A stretch of DNA of 64,000 nucleotides, taken from contig OZ018330.1 in the NCBI GenBank assembly GCA_963969495.1, forward strand, positions 66,412,907 through 66,476,906, written 5' to 3'. The stretch is from Ceratothoa steindachneri. Its lineage: Eukaryota > Arthropoda > Malacostraca > Isopoda > Cymothoidae. How positions within the stretch are numbered: position 1 is the first letter of the stretch; every line of letters starts with the position of its first letter. The position numbers and the translations under genes were made by a program. Below, piece after piece: positions 11,666 to 22,897 of the stretch. The notes beneath the pieces are model-generated. The model had not been told where the DNA came from and did not search any database. It saw only the letters and a program-made list of their open reading frames with translations.

Positions 11666-13241
11666 CTAAACGGCCAAGATTAACTTCTTAAGGAGAAACG
11701 CACCACATTGCTTCGAAGAAGCTGGGTGTGGCTCTCCACAATTGACACACTTGGCTACACACGATTTGGACTTATCGTGTGCGGCCTTGGAGCAACTTAC
11801 ACAAGTTTCAGGTAACTCCCAATTCGCAGGTTGATAGGAGCGATTAGTATGGCCGAAGCGGTAAGAGTAATAGCACTTCGGCGGCAGTAACACGAATGCC
11901 ATCACACGGTAGCGCTACCAACTGTCACACACCGACTCAAGGGGTTTGTCACAGTCGAACGTGACGAAGAATGGAAGGGTGGGTCTCGAAGCCCCTCCCT
12001 GTTTTCTCATCACACGTTCGACCTTGACCGCCCCATGGTCGGCCAGCTCTAAGGTGATGTCGTATGGAGTAGTCCACAAGTTATATCACATAAACTACTC
12101 CTTTCACGAAGTGCATGATAGAGTGCGGCGTCACACTAACATGCATGCCATCAAGTGTTCGTAGGGCACTAATCATGGCCGCTTCTGAGGGGTTCGATGG
12201 ATTTGCCAAAAAAATCCCGTCTGAGAGACGGATCACCTTCGGCTCTCTACCAATCACAGTAGCTAAAGCTCTCCTCTGCTGGCTCATGTTGCCCTTAGCC
12301 CGCATGGTACCATCAGTGGAACGAATAACCAAGAAACGTTTGAGGCTAGCCGGATGGAAAACACCGGCTAATCTCTGAATGAGGGGCACCGATGTTATGT
12401 AGGCTCACCCTGCGCACTTTTAGTCTTAGTCAGTGGCTCCACACCCGGGGAGGGTAGAGGAGCCGGATGTGCCGATCTTGGCTTGGTCGCTTACTCAAGT
12501 GGCAGCAGATCCATCCGTCCCCGCAGACCCCGCTGGTGGAGAGGAACCCCGGATCTTTTTAGTCTTTTTTTCTGTTTTTTTTCTTTTTAGAAGAGAAGGG
12601 TGGGGAATGAACCCGCTTCTCCCCTCCGCCGGCAAGAGCCCCTAGGCCAGATGAACCAGCCTCAGCAAGGTCCTTTTCCGAGATGAAGAAGATCCTGCCA
12701 GTCGCAGGGGCACCGCTCGGAGGAGATCCCTCCCCTCCTTGTACTGCCTTGGAAACCCTAAGCGTTTGAGGAGGACCTTGCATAGGGGCGGATTCGAGTT
12801 CGGTGCTTAACCCCGAACCCGGATTCGCCCCCATAGAAGGCCCTACCGTGTGAGGCTGGGTTGCTTCAAGGACCATATGTATCTCATGGGGCCTCCATGT
12901 TGACCCCCCATTCTCCCACAGGACATCACAGTTCCCATTGGCAGCGGTTTCACTAGTCGAGTGTTGGGAGGCAAAGGCCTTGACTCCCACTAGATGGTTT
13001 AATATTCGAGCCAACAGGCCTTTCGAGGGAAGCGACCGATGGGCCTGTCTTCCCTCTGCCTTCTAAGGTGGTTTTCACTACTGAGCCGCTTCAATGGAGA
13101 GCGGTCAGCTATGGGCTGCCTGCTGGCTTTCTTGTCAGTCTCCTTAGAAAGTAAATGGGGGACTGCCACTGGAAAGAGGGAGGTGCCTGAAGGTAACTCT
13201 AGACGAGTGGGTGAGGGGGAGACCCGTACACCCGTAAGCAA
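11666..13241 (-). pseudogene. LINE copy C ORF1 (gag-like, zinc knuckles), broken
   Basis: ORF1 of I-type LINEs encodes an RNA-binding nucleocapsid-like protein that packages element RNA. Minus-strand pieces at 13241-12999 and 13014-12559 are low-similarity Ser/Pro/Gly-rich N-terminal parts. The piece at 12389-12081 contains KRFLVIRSTDGT, then ISALRTLDGMHVSVTPH, the family's conserved RNA-binding region. The piece at 11905-11666 has KCYYSYRFGHTNRSYQP followed by CVSCSKAAHDKSKSC and KCVNCGEPHPASSKQC, a run of zinc knuckles of which the first is damaged (CYYS in place of CxxC). At least three frame changes separate the pieces. Confidence 0.75.
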
Positions 13242-13934
13242 AGAAGAGGAGTAAGCCTACTTTCTGGTTAGAGGAATTTGAAGGGTTCCCTGCGTAAGCA
13301 TAGGGAGGGGAGGGCATCCTTTATTTTTTTTCTGTGAAGCGGCCAGAAGGCGGCTTCGTTGATTGTGAGGAGGAAAGGGAAAGGTTTTTTTTTAAATTTC
13401 CATGGGTACCCTAATTTTCTCACGAGATGCACAAGTTCTTCACCCCTCGCAGTAGCCCGCCCTGCAAGGGGTGCGTACAGGCCTGGCAGAGCCAGGTGCC
13501 GTCATTTAAGACCACCCCTCCCGCCTGGTGGCCAGGCATTCCCTAAGCATGGCGGCTCCACCTTGGACACGGCGTAAAATTGATAGAGTGTGAAGAGAGA
13601 AGGAAAAGTGATGTGAGGAAGGTATGGGTGGGGATGAAGCAGGTTGTTTAAAACCCACTATCCCAAACCGGAGCTTAGGGTTTAGGGAACATTGTCCCCT
13701 CCCCTAATTCCAATCCAGGCTAGTTGGCTGAGAAGGTCAGCATCTACCCTGTGAAATTATAGGTTGACCAGACACAGTTGGGAGAGGTTGTATGAAAAGC
13801 GAGGAAACCGGGGAGGAAACACAAGTGTTGTGAAGGAAGGAGAAGAGACTAAGCTGGGGCTAGACGGAGTGTTGAGTCCCGTCAGCATGGCAGCCAGGAT
13901 GGCAAATCGCCGCGCCCCCGACGGGGGCGTTTAA

Positions 13935-14825
13935 TTATAGCACAATGCACAATAAGATTTTCATTAATTCAATTTTCAAAATAAGCCAAAGTATCAAGGA
14001 TTTAATGATATTATTAGTAGCAACATTCGATTTTATTTAATTCCATTAGAGTAAATGACAATATAAACTTTTGAAACATATTTTTCTTTTATTATTACTA
14101 CTATTATTTTATTTTACATCAAACAATAATAATTTATTAAACTTAGAGTTCCAGAGCAATAATAGATTTATAGATTTTAAAATATTATATTGTAATAGAT
14201 AGGGTAATTTATGAAACATGTCTTTGGTAATATGTTTTCTTGCAATATCAGATTTACAGAGTAAATGTCTACATTCATTAAATATTTGATACCCTTATTA
14301 CTAGTAATATTGGATTTTGATGCATAGCTAAACTCCAGAAATACTGTATTTATTTTATTGGTACCTATATTACATTTGCATATATTTCATATTTATAGAT
14401 GAAAAACTCTTAGAAAAATATAAAAAAATTAGGAATTTCTATAAAACAACTTTTCGTAAATAAGCAAACTAGAAATATTTGACTTTCATAAATTTTATTT
14501 TTTTAAATAATTAGACAGAATCATTCCGTATTTTAGTAGCAAAACTAAATTCTAATAAACATCCAGACTTATCAAACATTTTAGCATTTTTATTAAAATC
14601 TCTATTCCATTTATAGTGTTTATATAACAGCAATATTAAACTTTCATAAATACTTATCAAAGTCGTCAAATTTTATATTCCTTTTTTACCTATCAATAAT
14701 AGGTTCAAGGAAATGCCTTTTTATAGAGGTTTAAACTCGTAAATTTTCTTTTATTTATATTAATATCAGTTTAGATTTTCACTAATTTATCTTTGATAAA
14801 TAGACAAATTCGTCAAAAATATTTT
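13935..14825. repeat. AT-rich repeat with recurring GTAGCAATATTAGATTT-like words
   Basis: AT-rich DNA in which words such as TTAGTAGCAA, AGCAATATTA and AAATTTT recur at irregular spacing. The same word type fills 17385-17740, 38500-38880 and 41830-43170 (the last two in reverse complement). It behaves like a diverged satellite or the interior of a non-autonomous repeat. No coding potential. Confidence 0.6.
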
Positions 14826-14839
14826 TAGGATAATGATAG

Positions 14840-15180
14840 GTGCGGGCATAGCTCGGCCCCATGGGTTTCTCCTACCAATTCTCCGCCCCATCCGGGCTTG
14901 GTGAGGCAGGAACGGCCGTCCAAGACTGACTGACCTCTTCGCAAGTACTCGGTCTTCTGCTCTCATCGGCTCTATTTTGGCTATTGACAGCAGGGTGAAG
15001 GATGGGGAAGGGAGAGGGTTGGGATGGGAGAAAGGGAGGACAAAAATAAGGGAAATATGAAAAAAAAGGAAAGTGGTTGGAGTTTCAAAGTTATCCTTAG
15101 TTGGTATGCCCAAAGAGCTGGGATTGATGGGGCAGGGAGGGAAAGGATGGGAGTGGGCATTCCTAGATTTTTCAGGGTGA
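14840..15180 (-). repeat. GC-rich block conserved in both arms
   Basis: A GC-rich island in AT-rich surroundings, matched in reverse complement at 41510-41815. The minus frame reads SLGRPFLPHQARMGRR and then IGRRNPWG. The corresponding plus frame of the right arm reads SLGRPFLTYQAQMGRR and then VGRRNP. The shared peptide suggests, but does not prove, former coding sequence. I do not recognise the family. It could equally be the 5' UTR of the LINE piece that follows on the same strand in each arm. Confidence 0.45.
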
Positions 15181-15249
15181 CCTACAGTTTATGGTCATTC
15201 TATTGTTCTTAGCTTCCCTGAGCCATCGTCCCTAAACTATACTTAAATT

Positions 15250-15560
15250 TTTCTTTTTCGCTCTTCTGTTTTTTATATCTGTAGGTTTTGTGACTTTGGG
15301 CTTCCCTATCCACTCAGGAGCCTTTTCCTCTTTTTTTATTTTTTCAAAGGGGAATAACGTACCCCCAGGCTGTGAGATCATCTACTTTTGGTTTTCAAGA
15401 CGTTCTTTACTCTTTTTCATTTTTGTTCTCGATCTATTAAAAAGTCAATCCTCTGTTTACAGTGTCTTTCTACTGGTTGCGGATCTGTGTTTTTTAAGGC
15501 AATTGTCTTCAAATTGATGTTTCATTAAATGGTTTCTTCTATTTTATTCAATATAGTTAG
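15250..15560 (-). pseudogene. LINE-like fragment (opposite orientation to the RT at 16 kb)
   Basis: The mirror sequence in the right arm (about 41040-41330, plus) reads RTPGVDDLTAWRYV-like peptide, resembling the PGxDGIxxxxxK start of non-LTR RTs, preceded by a degraded EVWKKIEE linker. In this arm the same sequence is on the minus strand and too broken for a long frame. Assignment is by resemblance only. Confidence 0.35.
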
Positions 15561-16019
15561 TTCTATATTTCTTAGAACCTGGTTGAGGGGTAACATTTCA
15601 GCTTCCTCATGCACGTCTCTAAGATTCATACGCTCTCGTTGTTTGTATTTGTTATCCAGTACATAATTGTTTTGTATCTTTTATAATTTTATTTTCTATG
15701 TTCTTGATAAAGAATATGTTGGGATTGGCGGATACGTCATAAATAAATGTACCAGTGAATTAGTGAGCGTTTTTGTGTATCAATCCATGCCCCTACTGAG
15801 TTGCCTATTTTATGAAGTAACGCATTCCCTTGATGGAGGGGAGGCTCCATAACACTTTATAAAGTAACAAAATACAACGCCATCTTTAAATGCCATGAGA
15901 CGGCTTAAGGTACACATACTTGGAGCGAACAATCGCAAAAATAACAGAAGCCAAAAAACTATACACGACAATAATAGATTATAGAACTTTATCTTTACCA
16001 CGATGGAACGAAGAAATTA

Positions 16020-17090
16020 AACAGAAAATACAAAAATTTAAGACTTTAACGAAAGAAACAATGTAAATAGCATATAAAGATATCAAAGGCTGAGAAATAT
16101 CAGAAAGCAAGTAGAAAGAATGATAAAAGACAAGTCAGATCTAGTCTGAAAAGAAATTATCAAAAGAATGGACAAAGTAACAGATCCTACGAAATTCTGG
16201 ATTCAATACAGACTACGATGATCGCAACCCAAAGAATGCATGTAAGAAATCTTCAAAACAAATTTGAAAATATATTTTCTATGCCACCGGAGAAAAATAA
16301 ATATTGGGACATGAAATACGAAGAAGAAAAACAGGATCACTATAGGAAAAATACGAATACATTACACCCTGCTTACGAGTCGACGAGGCGGGACGCAACC
16401 GGCAAGGAAAAGGAATGCCTTTCACAAAGAAAGTACTTGCAACAGTTAATTCTTTCGAGGAAATATTGGAGATCTTGAATACCTGCCGTAATTCATGTAT
16501 ATTCCCCCCAAGTAATCAAGACGGTAAAATGGTCTTCCTATCGATACCGGGCAAACCGAAGCACCAAATCGAAAGCTACGGTCCCATCATGCTAGAGAGT
16601 TCCTAGGGAAACATCTTGCAATGCTCCTAAAAGAAAATTTAAAGAAAACCCTAGGAAATAACAACCCATATAACCGAAAACAACCCGTGTTCAGGAGCAA
16701 GCATGAACGGAAACTGGGCTGGCAATTATATCAGAAAAAAATAGCCACAGCAAAAACCCGAGGAAACAGAATGAAAATCATACTAAAGCTTTCGACGAAG
16801 CTTAGATACCCGGCGTGAAAGCAAAGTTAAGCGGCCAAAACCTGGAACCAAACCTATAGAAAATACTATATAACGACTCGAATAAAAGTAAGCCTAATCA
16901 ACATATATATGGGCAAACGTTAGAGAGTGTTGAACAGAAAACAGACGTCCCTCAAGGCGGGTGTCTGAGTCCAACTTTGTGCACCCTATGAACAAGTGAC
17001 TGGCCTCAACCGATACAGGACAGTGCAATGTACATAACATTACCAGATGATATCAATCTGATTTTGTAACAGGAAAGACGGAGCGCTTTA
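16020..17090 (+). pseudogene. Non-LTR reverse transcriptase relic, left arm
   Basis: Plus-strand frames read in order MIATQRMHVRNLQNKF (linker), then CRNSCIFPPSNQDGKMVFLS and PGKPKHQIESYGPIML (equivalent to the PxxWKxGxIVxIPKPGK and SYRPISLL motifs), then KKTLGNNNPYNRKQPVFRSK, then DVPQGGCLSPTLCTL (the VPQGSxLSPTLF motif) and a degraded ITLPDDINLIL where the FADD box is expected. The motif order is that of a LINE RT lacking its C-terminal part here. The right arm carries the same relic on the minus strand. Clade is uncertain; the finger motif resembles Jockey/R1-type elements. Confidence 0.7.
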
Positions 17091-17099
17091 AGTCCGTAA

Positions 17100-17380
17100 A
17101 AAGCATTGATATCTCATTATCCTCCTCTAATGATTTTTTTCTATGGTTATTTTAACGGACTTACCATTCGGCTTCTTTCCTCGAATAGCAGTAGACATAT
17201 TACTGACTGTAACTTCACACTGGTTAACCTAACGGACTAAATGCGATCACACTCTCTGAGTGGTTAGTATGTACCATAGTTGATGTTCGACATGTCAAAT
17301 TTGCCTGGATATATGTAACGCACTACTGACTCTTTAGGTTGTTCTTTCTGTGATAAATAAGGGTTGTGAATTGGAATTTA
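17100..17380. other. Left-arm-specific insertion, unrecognised
   Basis: These bases have no counterpart in the right arm, where the LINE relic continues instead. I see nothing identifiable in them. Confidence 0.4.
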
Positions 17381-18023
17381 AGTAAATAACTAAATTCTTA
17401 AAATATTTTATTTCTTTTATTAGTAGCAAAATTAAATTTTCTTAATGGCAGAAATGGTCGAATATTTTATTGCTTATATTTATAATAATATTAGATTTAC
17501 ATAAACAGCAAAACTAGGAAAACTTTTTTTGGGCTTTTATTATTAGCAAAACTTCTTCAAAACTTCTATTCCTTCAAATAGTAGCAATATTAGAACTTAT
17601 TAACAGACAAGCTCATATAAAATTATATTTCTTGTATTAGTAGCAATATTAGATTCTATTTAAGAATTACAGTCTCATTTATACAAACTCTTCCTAGTGA
17701 AAAATTAGAATTTAATAAATTACATTTCACAACGTATCACTTTTGCGACTATGAGATTATCTCCCGACTGTTGTCAACTGCGCGTCAAAGAACGCAAGTT
17801 CATTTTATGGCACCACGCGTGAAATGTACCTGCGCTCTGCAATGTCAACTCAATCGCTTGTATTATAGTACTTATGTTAGAGCACCGCTTATCATTCGGA
17901 AAAGAGGTCCGAAACGACTTGCTAGTATGTTCCATAAAGTGTCAAGCGTTAATTCCTTTTATAAATTTTAGTAATGTCAAGATTCTCTTAGGTACCATAT
18001 TGGGTACCAGTTTGAAGAAGACG

Positions 18024-18172
18024 GTGTCTCTCTTTCTCTCTCTCTCTCTTCTGTTTCGAGCTATCTCCTCCTCGGTTGCGCTTTCCTTCTCTTTCTCTAT
18101 CTCACGTTGCCCTGTCTTTCGCCCATTCTCTCTTTTTCTCTCTCTTTCTCCCCCCGATCACTCTCACTAACA
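18024..18172. repeat. Pyrimidine-rich (CT)n tract
   Basis: CTCTCTTTCTCTCTCTCTCT runs mixed with TTCTCTTTCTC. It is absent from the right arm, so it belongs to a left-arm insertion. The ORF at 17874-18170 reads through it and ends in a Ser/Leu/Phe-rich artefact. Confidence 0.75.
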
Positions 18173-18649
18173 TTTTATCCATGCTAGTTTATAAAGAAAT
18201 CGGCAAATAAATACTCTCTCTTGAAGATAAAAAAGAATAGTTGAAAATAAAGGCATTCTATTGATAGTTGTAACCTTACAAAATAAAACCTTGAAAAATT
18301 TACAAGGTTATGTATGATAAAGGCACAAGGGCTATGAAACTATCAACCAGCAAGTACTCTGAATGCGTAGAATTCAAAACGAACAATAAGATTGAGGTTA
18401 ATTTATCACACAAATACGCTGTTATCGTAGAGACATGCAAAATTAGGCTGACCAACCTCATATAAATATATGGGAAGGTGGGAAACTCAAATCATAATAT
18501 GCTTAAAAGATCGAATAGCAATTAATAATAGACAAATTTTATAAAACATTGGATGGTGCAGAACATCAATGATTCCTAATAATAACTCTTACAAAAAAAA
18601 ACAAGGTCTGCTGACCGAAAACTCGCGTGGCCTCACTTATTACGATTTA

Positions 18650-19035
18650 TGACGACACCTAACATAATATAGCCAAGCGTATCATATAATAGCCAAGCCT
18701 AGTATATCCTAGAATAGTATATCATACCATACCCCAGAAAAGACTAGAATAACTTTGCATGGTTAGAATATTATAGCCTTGGTTAGCTAGCCTATCGTAG
18801 CCTAACATAGTATTACCTAGCATAGCATAGCCCTCCCTATCCTATTATAATTTAGCCTACCATCCCATAGTATAGCCCTAAATATCTAGTATAGTATAGC
18901 TTAGCATAACTTAAAATAGCGTAGCATATTATAACCTAGCCTAGCATTAACTATCCTAAACAAGTAGAGCCTTTACTATCCTATTATACCCTAGTCAAGC
19001 ATTGCTTAGTATTGTCTAGCCAAAAATATTACATT
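18650..19035. repeat. Degenerate TAGCC/TAGCA pentamer repeat
   Basis: About 385 bp built from TAGCC, TAGCA, TAGTA and TATCC words (for example CCTAGCATAGCATAGCC), strongly biased to a 5-bp period but heavily mutated. It is absent from the right arm. It is not a telomeric TTAGG array. Confidence 0.65.
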
Positions 19036-19044
19036 CTATCCTAG

Positions 19045-19188
19045 CATACCATTGGGAGGACTTTGGCAATTAAATCATTCGAAAGAGAATGTAAAACAAC
19101 ATAAGGGTTTCAAATATCGTTAGAATCGGACGAATAGTTTTGATGTTATTGCCCCCCAAAATAATTTTCGGACTAACCTTAGGAGCAT
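19045..19188 (+). repeat. Dispersed ~125-bp repeat, copy 1
   Basis: Carries GGAGGACTTTGGCAATTAAA, CGAAAGAGAATGTAAAACAA, CATAAGGGTTTCAAATAT, TTAGAATCGGACGAATAG and GATGTTATTG in that order. The same module occurs two to three times near the right edge of the window (62617-62860 and 63615-63840). Confidence 0.7.
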
Positions 19189-19269
19189 CCAAGTGATGGC
19201 TGGTCACCCAGCAACCAGCACTAACTTACTCATTCCCTTCCATCACTTTACCCTAATAATTACCTTCAA

Positions 19270-20115
19270 CTCTACTATTCTTTTTTATAAGACGAGTCTG
19301 CTAGACACCGCGCACGTTCATAGTCTTACGGGAAGGAGACCCGTAGTTGAATACAGCGATGAGATTATACCTACGGCTGCTCAACCTGCAGATGTCTCCG
19401 ACGACTTGATCTTCTTGAGACCATGCATGCGATAGACTGATTTCCAAGTATGTCCCTTAGACGAAGCGGTCTGTCCATGTCCCTCGGACGGATCCTCACC
19501 AACAGGGAACGTGAGCTGCAGTGGAGCCTACCTATAAACGTAAACGACATCAGAAGGATTTAATGGATGTCTAGCCATCGTCATAAAAGTAAGTTAGAAG
19601 CCTATTACTAACAAAGTTTACTCTCTCGGCCAGAAGGGTAATCATCTCCTCTTATCCTACAACCCAATAGCTAAGATCCATTTGACGGTGTGTTTGGTCA
19701 AATCCACTAAGCTCTCTCCTAACTCGTGTAGTAGTGCGCCTTGGCTGGATTTAATATACACCAGATTCCATAAAACATTTGCTTATTAGGAATACTATTT
19801 AAATATATACTTAGATGATACCCTGAAGTTGGCAGCACTATTGCTATATACTATCCCAGGTATAGAGTATCTTTGTGAGAAACGCCTTAAAGATCTATTA
19901 AATTTTTCAAAGCCACGGTCAACTCCCAGCTTCAGGTGTATGACACTGACAGCTGTTGCACATGCAAGTAAAAGTATGCAAGACTTTTCCAGTGTTTTTT
20001 TCCTTAAACTGCCTAGCACCCGTATAATCTATCTCAACGGAGAAAATTGTTGGCATCATTTATACTTCATTATCTGGTAAAGGTGGAAAGTGTGGAGTCT
20101 CATAACTTAACAGAC
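19270..20115 (-). pseudogene. BEL/Pao integrase relic, left arm
   Basis: Retroviral-type integrase inserts element cDNA. Minus-strand reading gives GKKTLEKSCILLLACATAVS, VIHLKLGVDRGFEKFNRSL, RRFSQRYSIPGIVYSNSAAN, then WxLNPAKAHYYT-like, LLAERVNFVSNRLLTYFYDD (with a frame change) and, near the C-terminus, DVVYVYR followed by PVGEDPSEGHGQTA. These match the BEL/Pao integrase core order: CATRAVHLEL, the second catalytic Asp in SDNxxNF, WxFNPPxAPHxGGxWE, NSRPLT, then GDVVLI. The core Asp is Asn (SNSAANF). The mirror copy is on the plus strand at 36310-37050. Confidence 0.75.
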
Positions 20116-22050
20116 AAGAGATGGTGAAGGACGTAATACCTATCAAATAATAATTACTCATCGAGCTTGCGGTATAGAAGCAATAATTCCACATAGTGGT
20201 CACCAGGCATCAAATAAAACAAAGAACATGGTGGTGTAAGTGAGATTAGAGAAATCAAGCAGACGCTTCCACCAAATTTTAAATTTTATCTGAAGTGAGG
20301 AATAAGCACAATCCAAATAGTCTGTTGCAGCATCACATTCCTCCGAAGTGATTTGGCTGCGCATTCCTGTGATGAAATACATACAGGTAGACCTCTAATA
20401 AAAAAGACGAATCTAAAAACAAGTAGTGTTAGCTTGATCACAGTCGAAAGGGTATTTAACCAGTTTCTATCAATAGAACATGGCTGGTGATTAAAGGTTA
20501 GGCATGAGTGGTGTAAGAATTTTTCATTTTGTTAGTTTTTATTTTTCTTGTTACTCAGTCACAAAGGTTTAGATTGAACTCAACATCACGCTGAATGTGA
20601 CAATGAGTAAAAGCTCTAATTTTGACGAAAACTAAAGGCACAGGTTTTGACTATGTTTCAAGAAGAACATTTTACCTGAGTGCGAATAAAGAGTATTCTT
20701 TGTTTCCTCTGATAATCGAACCGAAAAACGAGCAGAAGTTAATTCAGGTTTTCTCACGGTAATGTGTTATTCACAATCCTCCTTTTGGTAATTACAAGTC
20801 ATACCATAGAACTGGAATGACCAAAAACAATGAAACTCGAACTACGAGCATAAAAATTGAATAAGCAATAAGAAAGTAAGGCCTTCCTTTAATTTGGGTA
20901 TTAATTGATACAATTAAGGCTGCTTGTCTTTGGAATGAATTTGGTTTCAATCTAATTTTTTCCTCTTATAAGCTTTTCATATATCTGCGAATTTGAATAT
21001 TTACTGGCAGTAAGCACCACAACGAGTCGTAGACTGAGGCTATAACCGTTAGAAACAGCCTTTTAGTTTTGATAAAAAAGTAATATTCGGTTTGGGGCCG
21101 AGGATTACAGTCATGGCAAAAGGTTTTGACAGAGAAAGATGATTGTTTTTCATGTGCTTCATAACTTCAGATTACTACCCATCTTCAAATGAGTGATTAA
21201 ATTGTAAGAGAAATGACTATAAGAATATTTAGAAAAGTAAAAGTTATGCACATAAAAAACATTATATTTGTAAAGTTAGTATTGTGTATTGGCCCGTTTT
21301 CTTCTTTGCTTCTGCAACTAGCTTTGGACTTAATGGATATCAACTTGTCCAGAATATTTTAATCAAGTTGTCCGGTCTTGTTTTTACAATGATAAGAGGT
21401 TTTCACAGTTTGTGGACTACTACTTGACAACCCGCCTTTTGAGAATTACGCACAGGTTTTAAATCGATTAAGTTTAGGATTTTCCCGGCTAATACCCAAT
21501 ATTTTAATGCGCTTTTACTCAAGTCACTCTGTTACTACTCGAGCTATATTACACGGTTGTTCATCATGTTGAAAATCGTACAGCATATTCATCAGACTAG
21601 TTTTGAATCATCAGTCAGATGAGTTCTTTAGAGAAAATAACAGTACCATTCTTGTTATCATTGGGGCATTTTGAGGATGGCCCCATGAGGAGACTGATCC
21701 ATACACATGAATGTTCTGGAGATAATTCAATGTAAGGAAGATGCAGGGCCTTAGGTAGCATTCTTCTTTTTTTCACCGGAGAGTAGATCATCCAGATGTC
21801 CCAAACAGTAAAAAGTGTTCTCCGTCAGTGCAATCAACCATGCTTCATTCTACCATCATTCATCATTCCGTGTACCTTCTGTCACGCAAACACTTCCACT
21901 TGATGTTTTACTTAATCACCTTTTGTTTCTTTACTGCCCACATTGTCAAGAAACTGTTGTCCAGAATTCATCGCTCGCCGTCCGTGCAGATGCACACACA
22001 CACACACACCTGTCGTTCCCTTGAGCAGGTTCCAAATTAGTAACATACGA
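20116..22050. other. Unannotated AT-rich stretch between left arm and Gypsy relic
   Basis: About 1.9 kb without recognisable protein similarity on either strand. A short (CA)n run of about 16 bp occurs at 21994-22010. The ORF at 20382-20200 (minus) is unassigned. Confidence 0.4.
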
Positions 22051-22054
22051 TTCA

Positions 22055-22560
22055 GAAGCAAATCTTTGACGATGAAGCGGCCCTGAAGCTTAATGGAGAA
22101 GAGTGGACGTCCCAAGGTTTTCTCTGGAACAATTTCACCTGTCTATTCGAATATTTTGGTGGTACAGAAGCCGATTTTAATAGTCATATTAGTCCTAGTA
22201 GCAATTTCTGCGAATGAAGGGCTACTTTGTTACAAGGCAATGGTGACTGCACGAGTTTCCTTGGGATTAACTACTGGTGGAAATAAGATAATGAGGTCAA
22301 AATTTATCACCTGTTCAGGGTGCACAGTATCAATAAAACCTGGTTTCAAGAGATCTAGAGAAGCAGTATCCTGCTTGGTGCCAAGCGGCAGAGTGGTTCC
22401 ATCATAAACAGGCTAACAGCGGAGCGAGTTGATTCTCGAGGGACATAAACGCCGGAAGAAATTGACATCTCTTTGTGCACGAAACTTTTATTATCAGGAC
22501 CTTTGGAAAGGTAGGCCTAATTTCGGCCATCACTCGTACAAAAATATTTCAGCGATATTT
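22055..22560 (-). other. Possible downstream continuation of the Gypsy relic
   Basis: Minus frames such as DGTTLPLGTKQDTASLDLLK, HPEQVINFDLIILFPP and GRPLFSIKLQGRFIV are open over more than 100 codons in pieces. They lie directly downstream (minus sense) of the Gypsy RNase H remnant. I do not recognise them as a defined domain, so this is placed by position only. Confidence 0.3.
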
Positions 22561-22897
22561 TAGTCAAGCCATATCGCCAAGATCCGCTATGAAAAACACT
22601 TTGGTAAATCGATATCTCGACAAGTAGTTGAAAAGAGTGACGCAGTGTTCGCATGGCTTTATCCTATTTCTGAACAAACACTAACGTCGCATTATCAATG
22701 GGTGCAATATTGGAGATTTGTGTGCCAGATATGAAGGAAATGCAAGAAGCGCGTTCAGTATGACGTGCTTAAGATGAAGTTGAGGGGAAGAGGAACGACA
22801 GCAGTGTTTATAAAGAGGTTACGAGCGGTGATTGCGCCAACCAGAGGCTTATTGTCAGTGAAGAAACTCAAGGGAATTCCCGAATAACAGAAACTAA

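Larger units (their letters stand above)
7258..13931 (-). mobile_element. I-like LINE, copy C (near full length, minus strand)
   Basis: This is the most complete copy of the LINE, about 6.67 kb. Read on the minus strand it starts near 13931 with a GC-rich 5' UTR, then ORF1 with an RNA-binding part and zinc knuckles (about 13240-11660), then ORF2 with endonuclease (about 10900-10270), RT (about 9990-8400), RNase H (8393-8022) and a C-terminal C/H-rich finger (about 7880-7620), then a 3' UTR and an A-rich tail at 7278-7258. The order ORF1, EN, RT, RNase H is that of the I/Nimb group. Every ORF is broken. The 5' end matches copy B closely: both have ATTGATAGAG, GGATGAAGCAGGTT and TTGAGTCCCGTCAGCA-like words in the same order. 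I found no clean target-site duplication. The flank after 13931 belongs to the left arm of the large inverted duplication. Confidence 0.85.
13932..20110 (+). repeat. Left arm of a large inverted duplication
   Basis: By eye this arm matches, in reverse complement and collinearly, the right arm at about 36285-42625. Anchors are: 13932-14100 with 42450-42625; 14830-15180 with 41510-41810; 16070-16215 with 40355-40500; 16215-17030 with 39450-40350; 17380-17850 with 38400-38880; 18360-18600 with 38160-38400; 19190-20000 with 36350-37160. Arm-specific insertions interrupt it here at 17090-17380, 17860-18350 and 18610-19185. It carries AT-rich repeats, a GC-rich block, LINE pieces and a BEL/Pao integrase relic. 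Divergence is obvious but modest. Confidence 0.8.

Noticed and set aside
12433..12645. Plus-strand ORFs across 7.5-13.3 kb
   Set aside because: They are antisense shadows of the minus-strand LINE ORFs.
18650..19035. Interstitial telomeric repeat
   Set aside because: The dominant pentamers are TAGCC and TAGCA, not the arthropod TTAGG, and they are highly degenerate.
22093..22407. 104-residue plus ORF with a hydrophobic segment (possible membrane protein)
   Set aside because: The opposite strand is open in pieces consistent with continuation of the Gypsy relic, and no start context or homology supports the plus frame.
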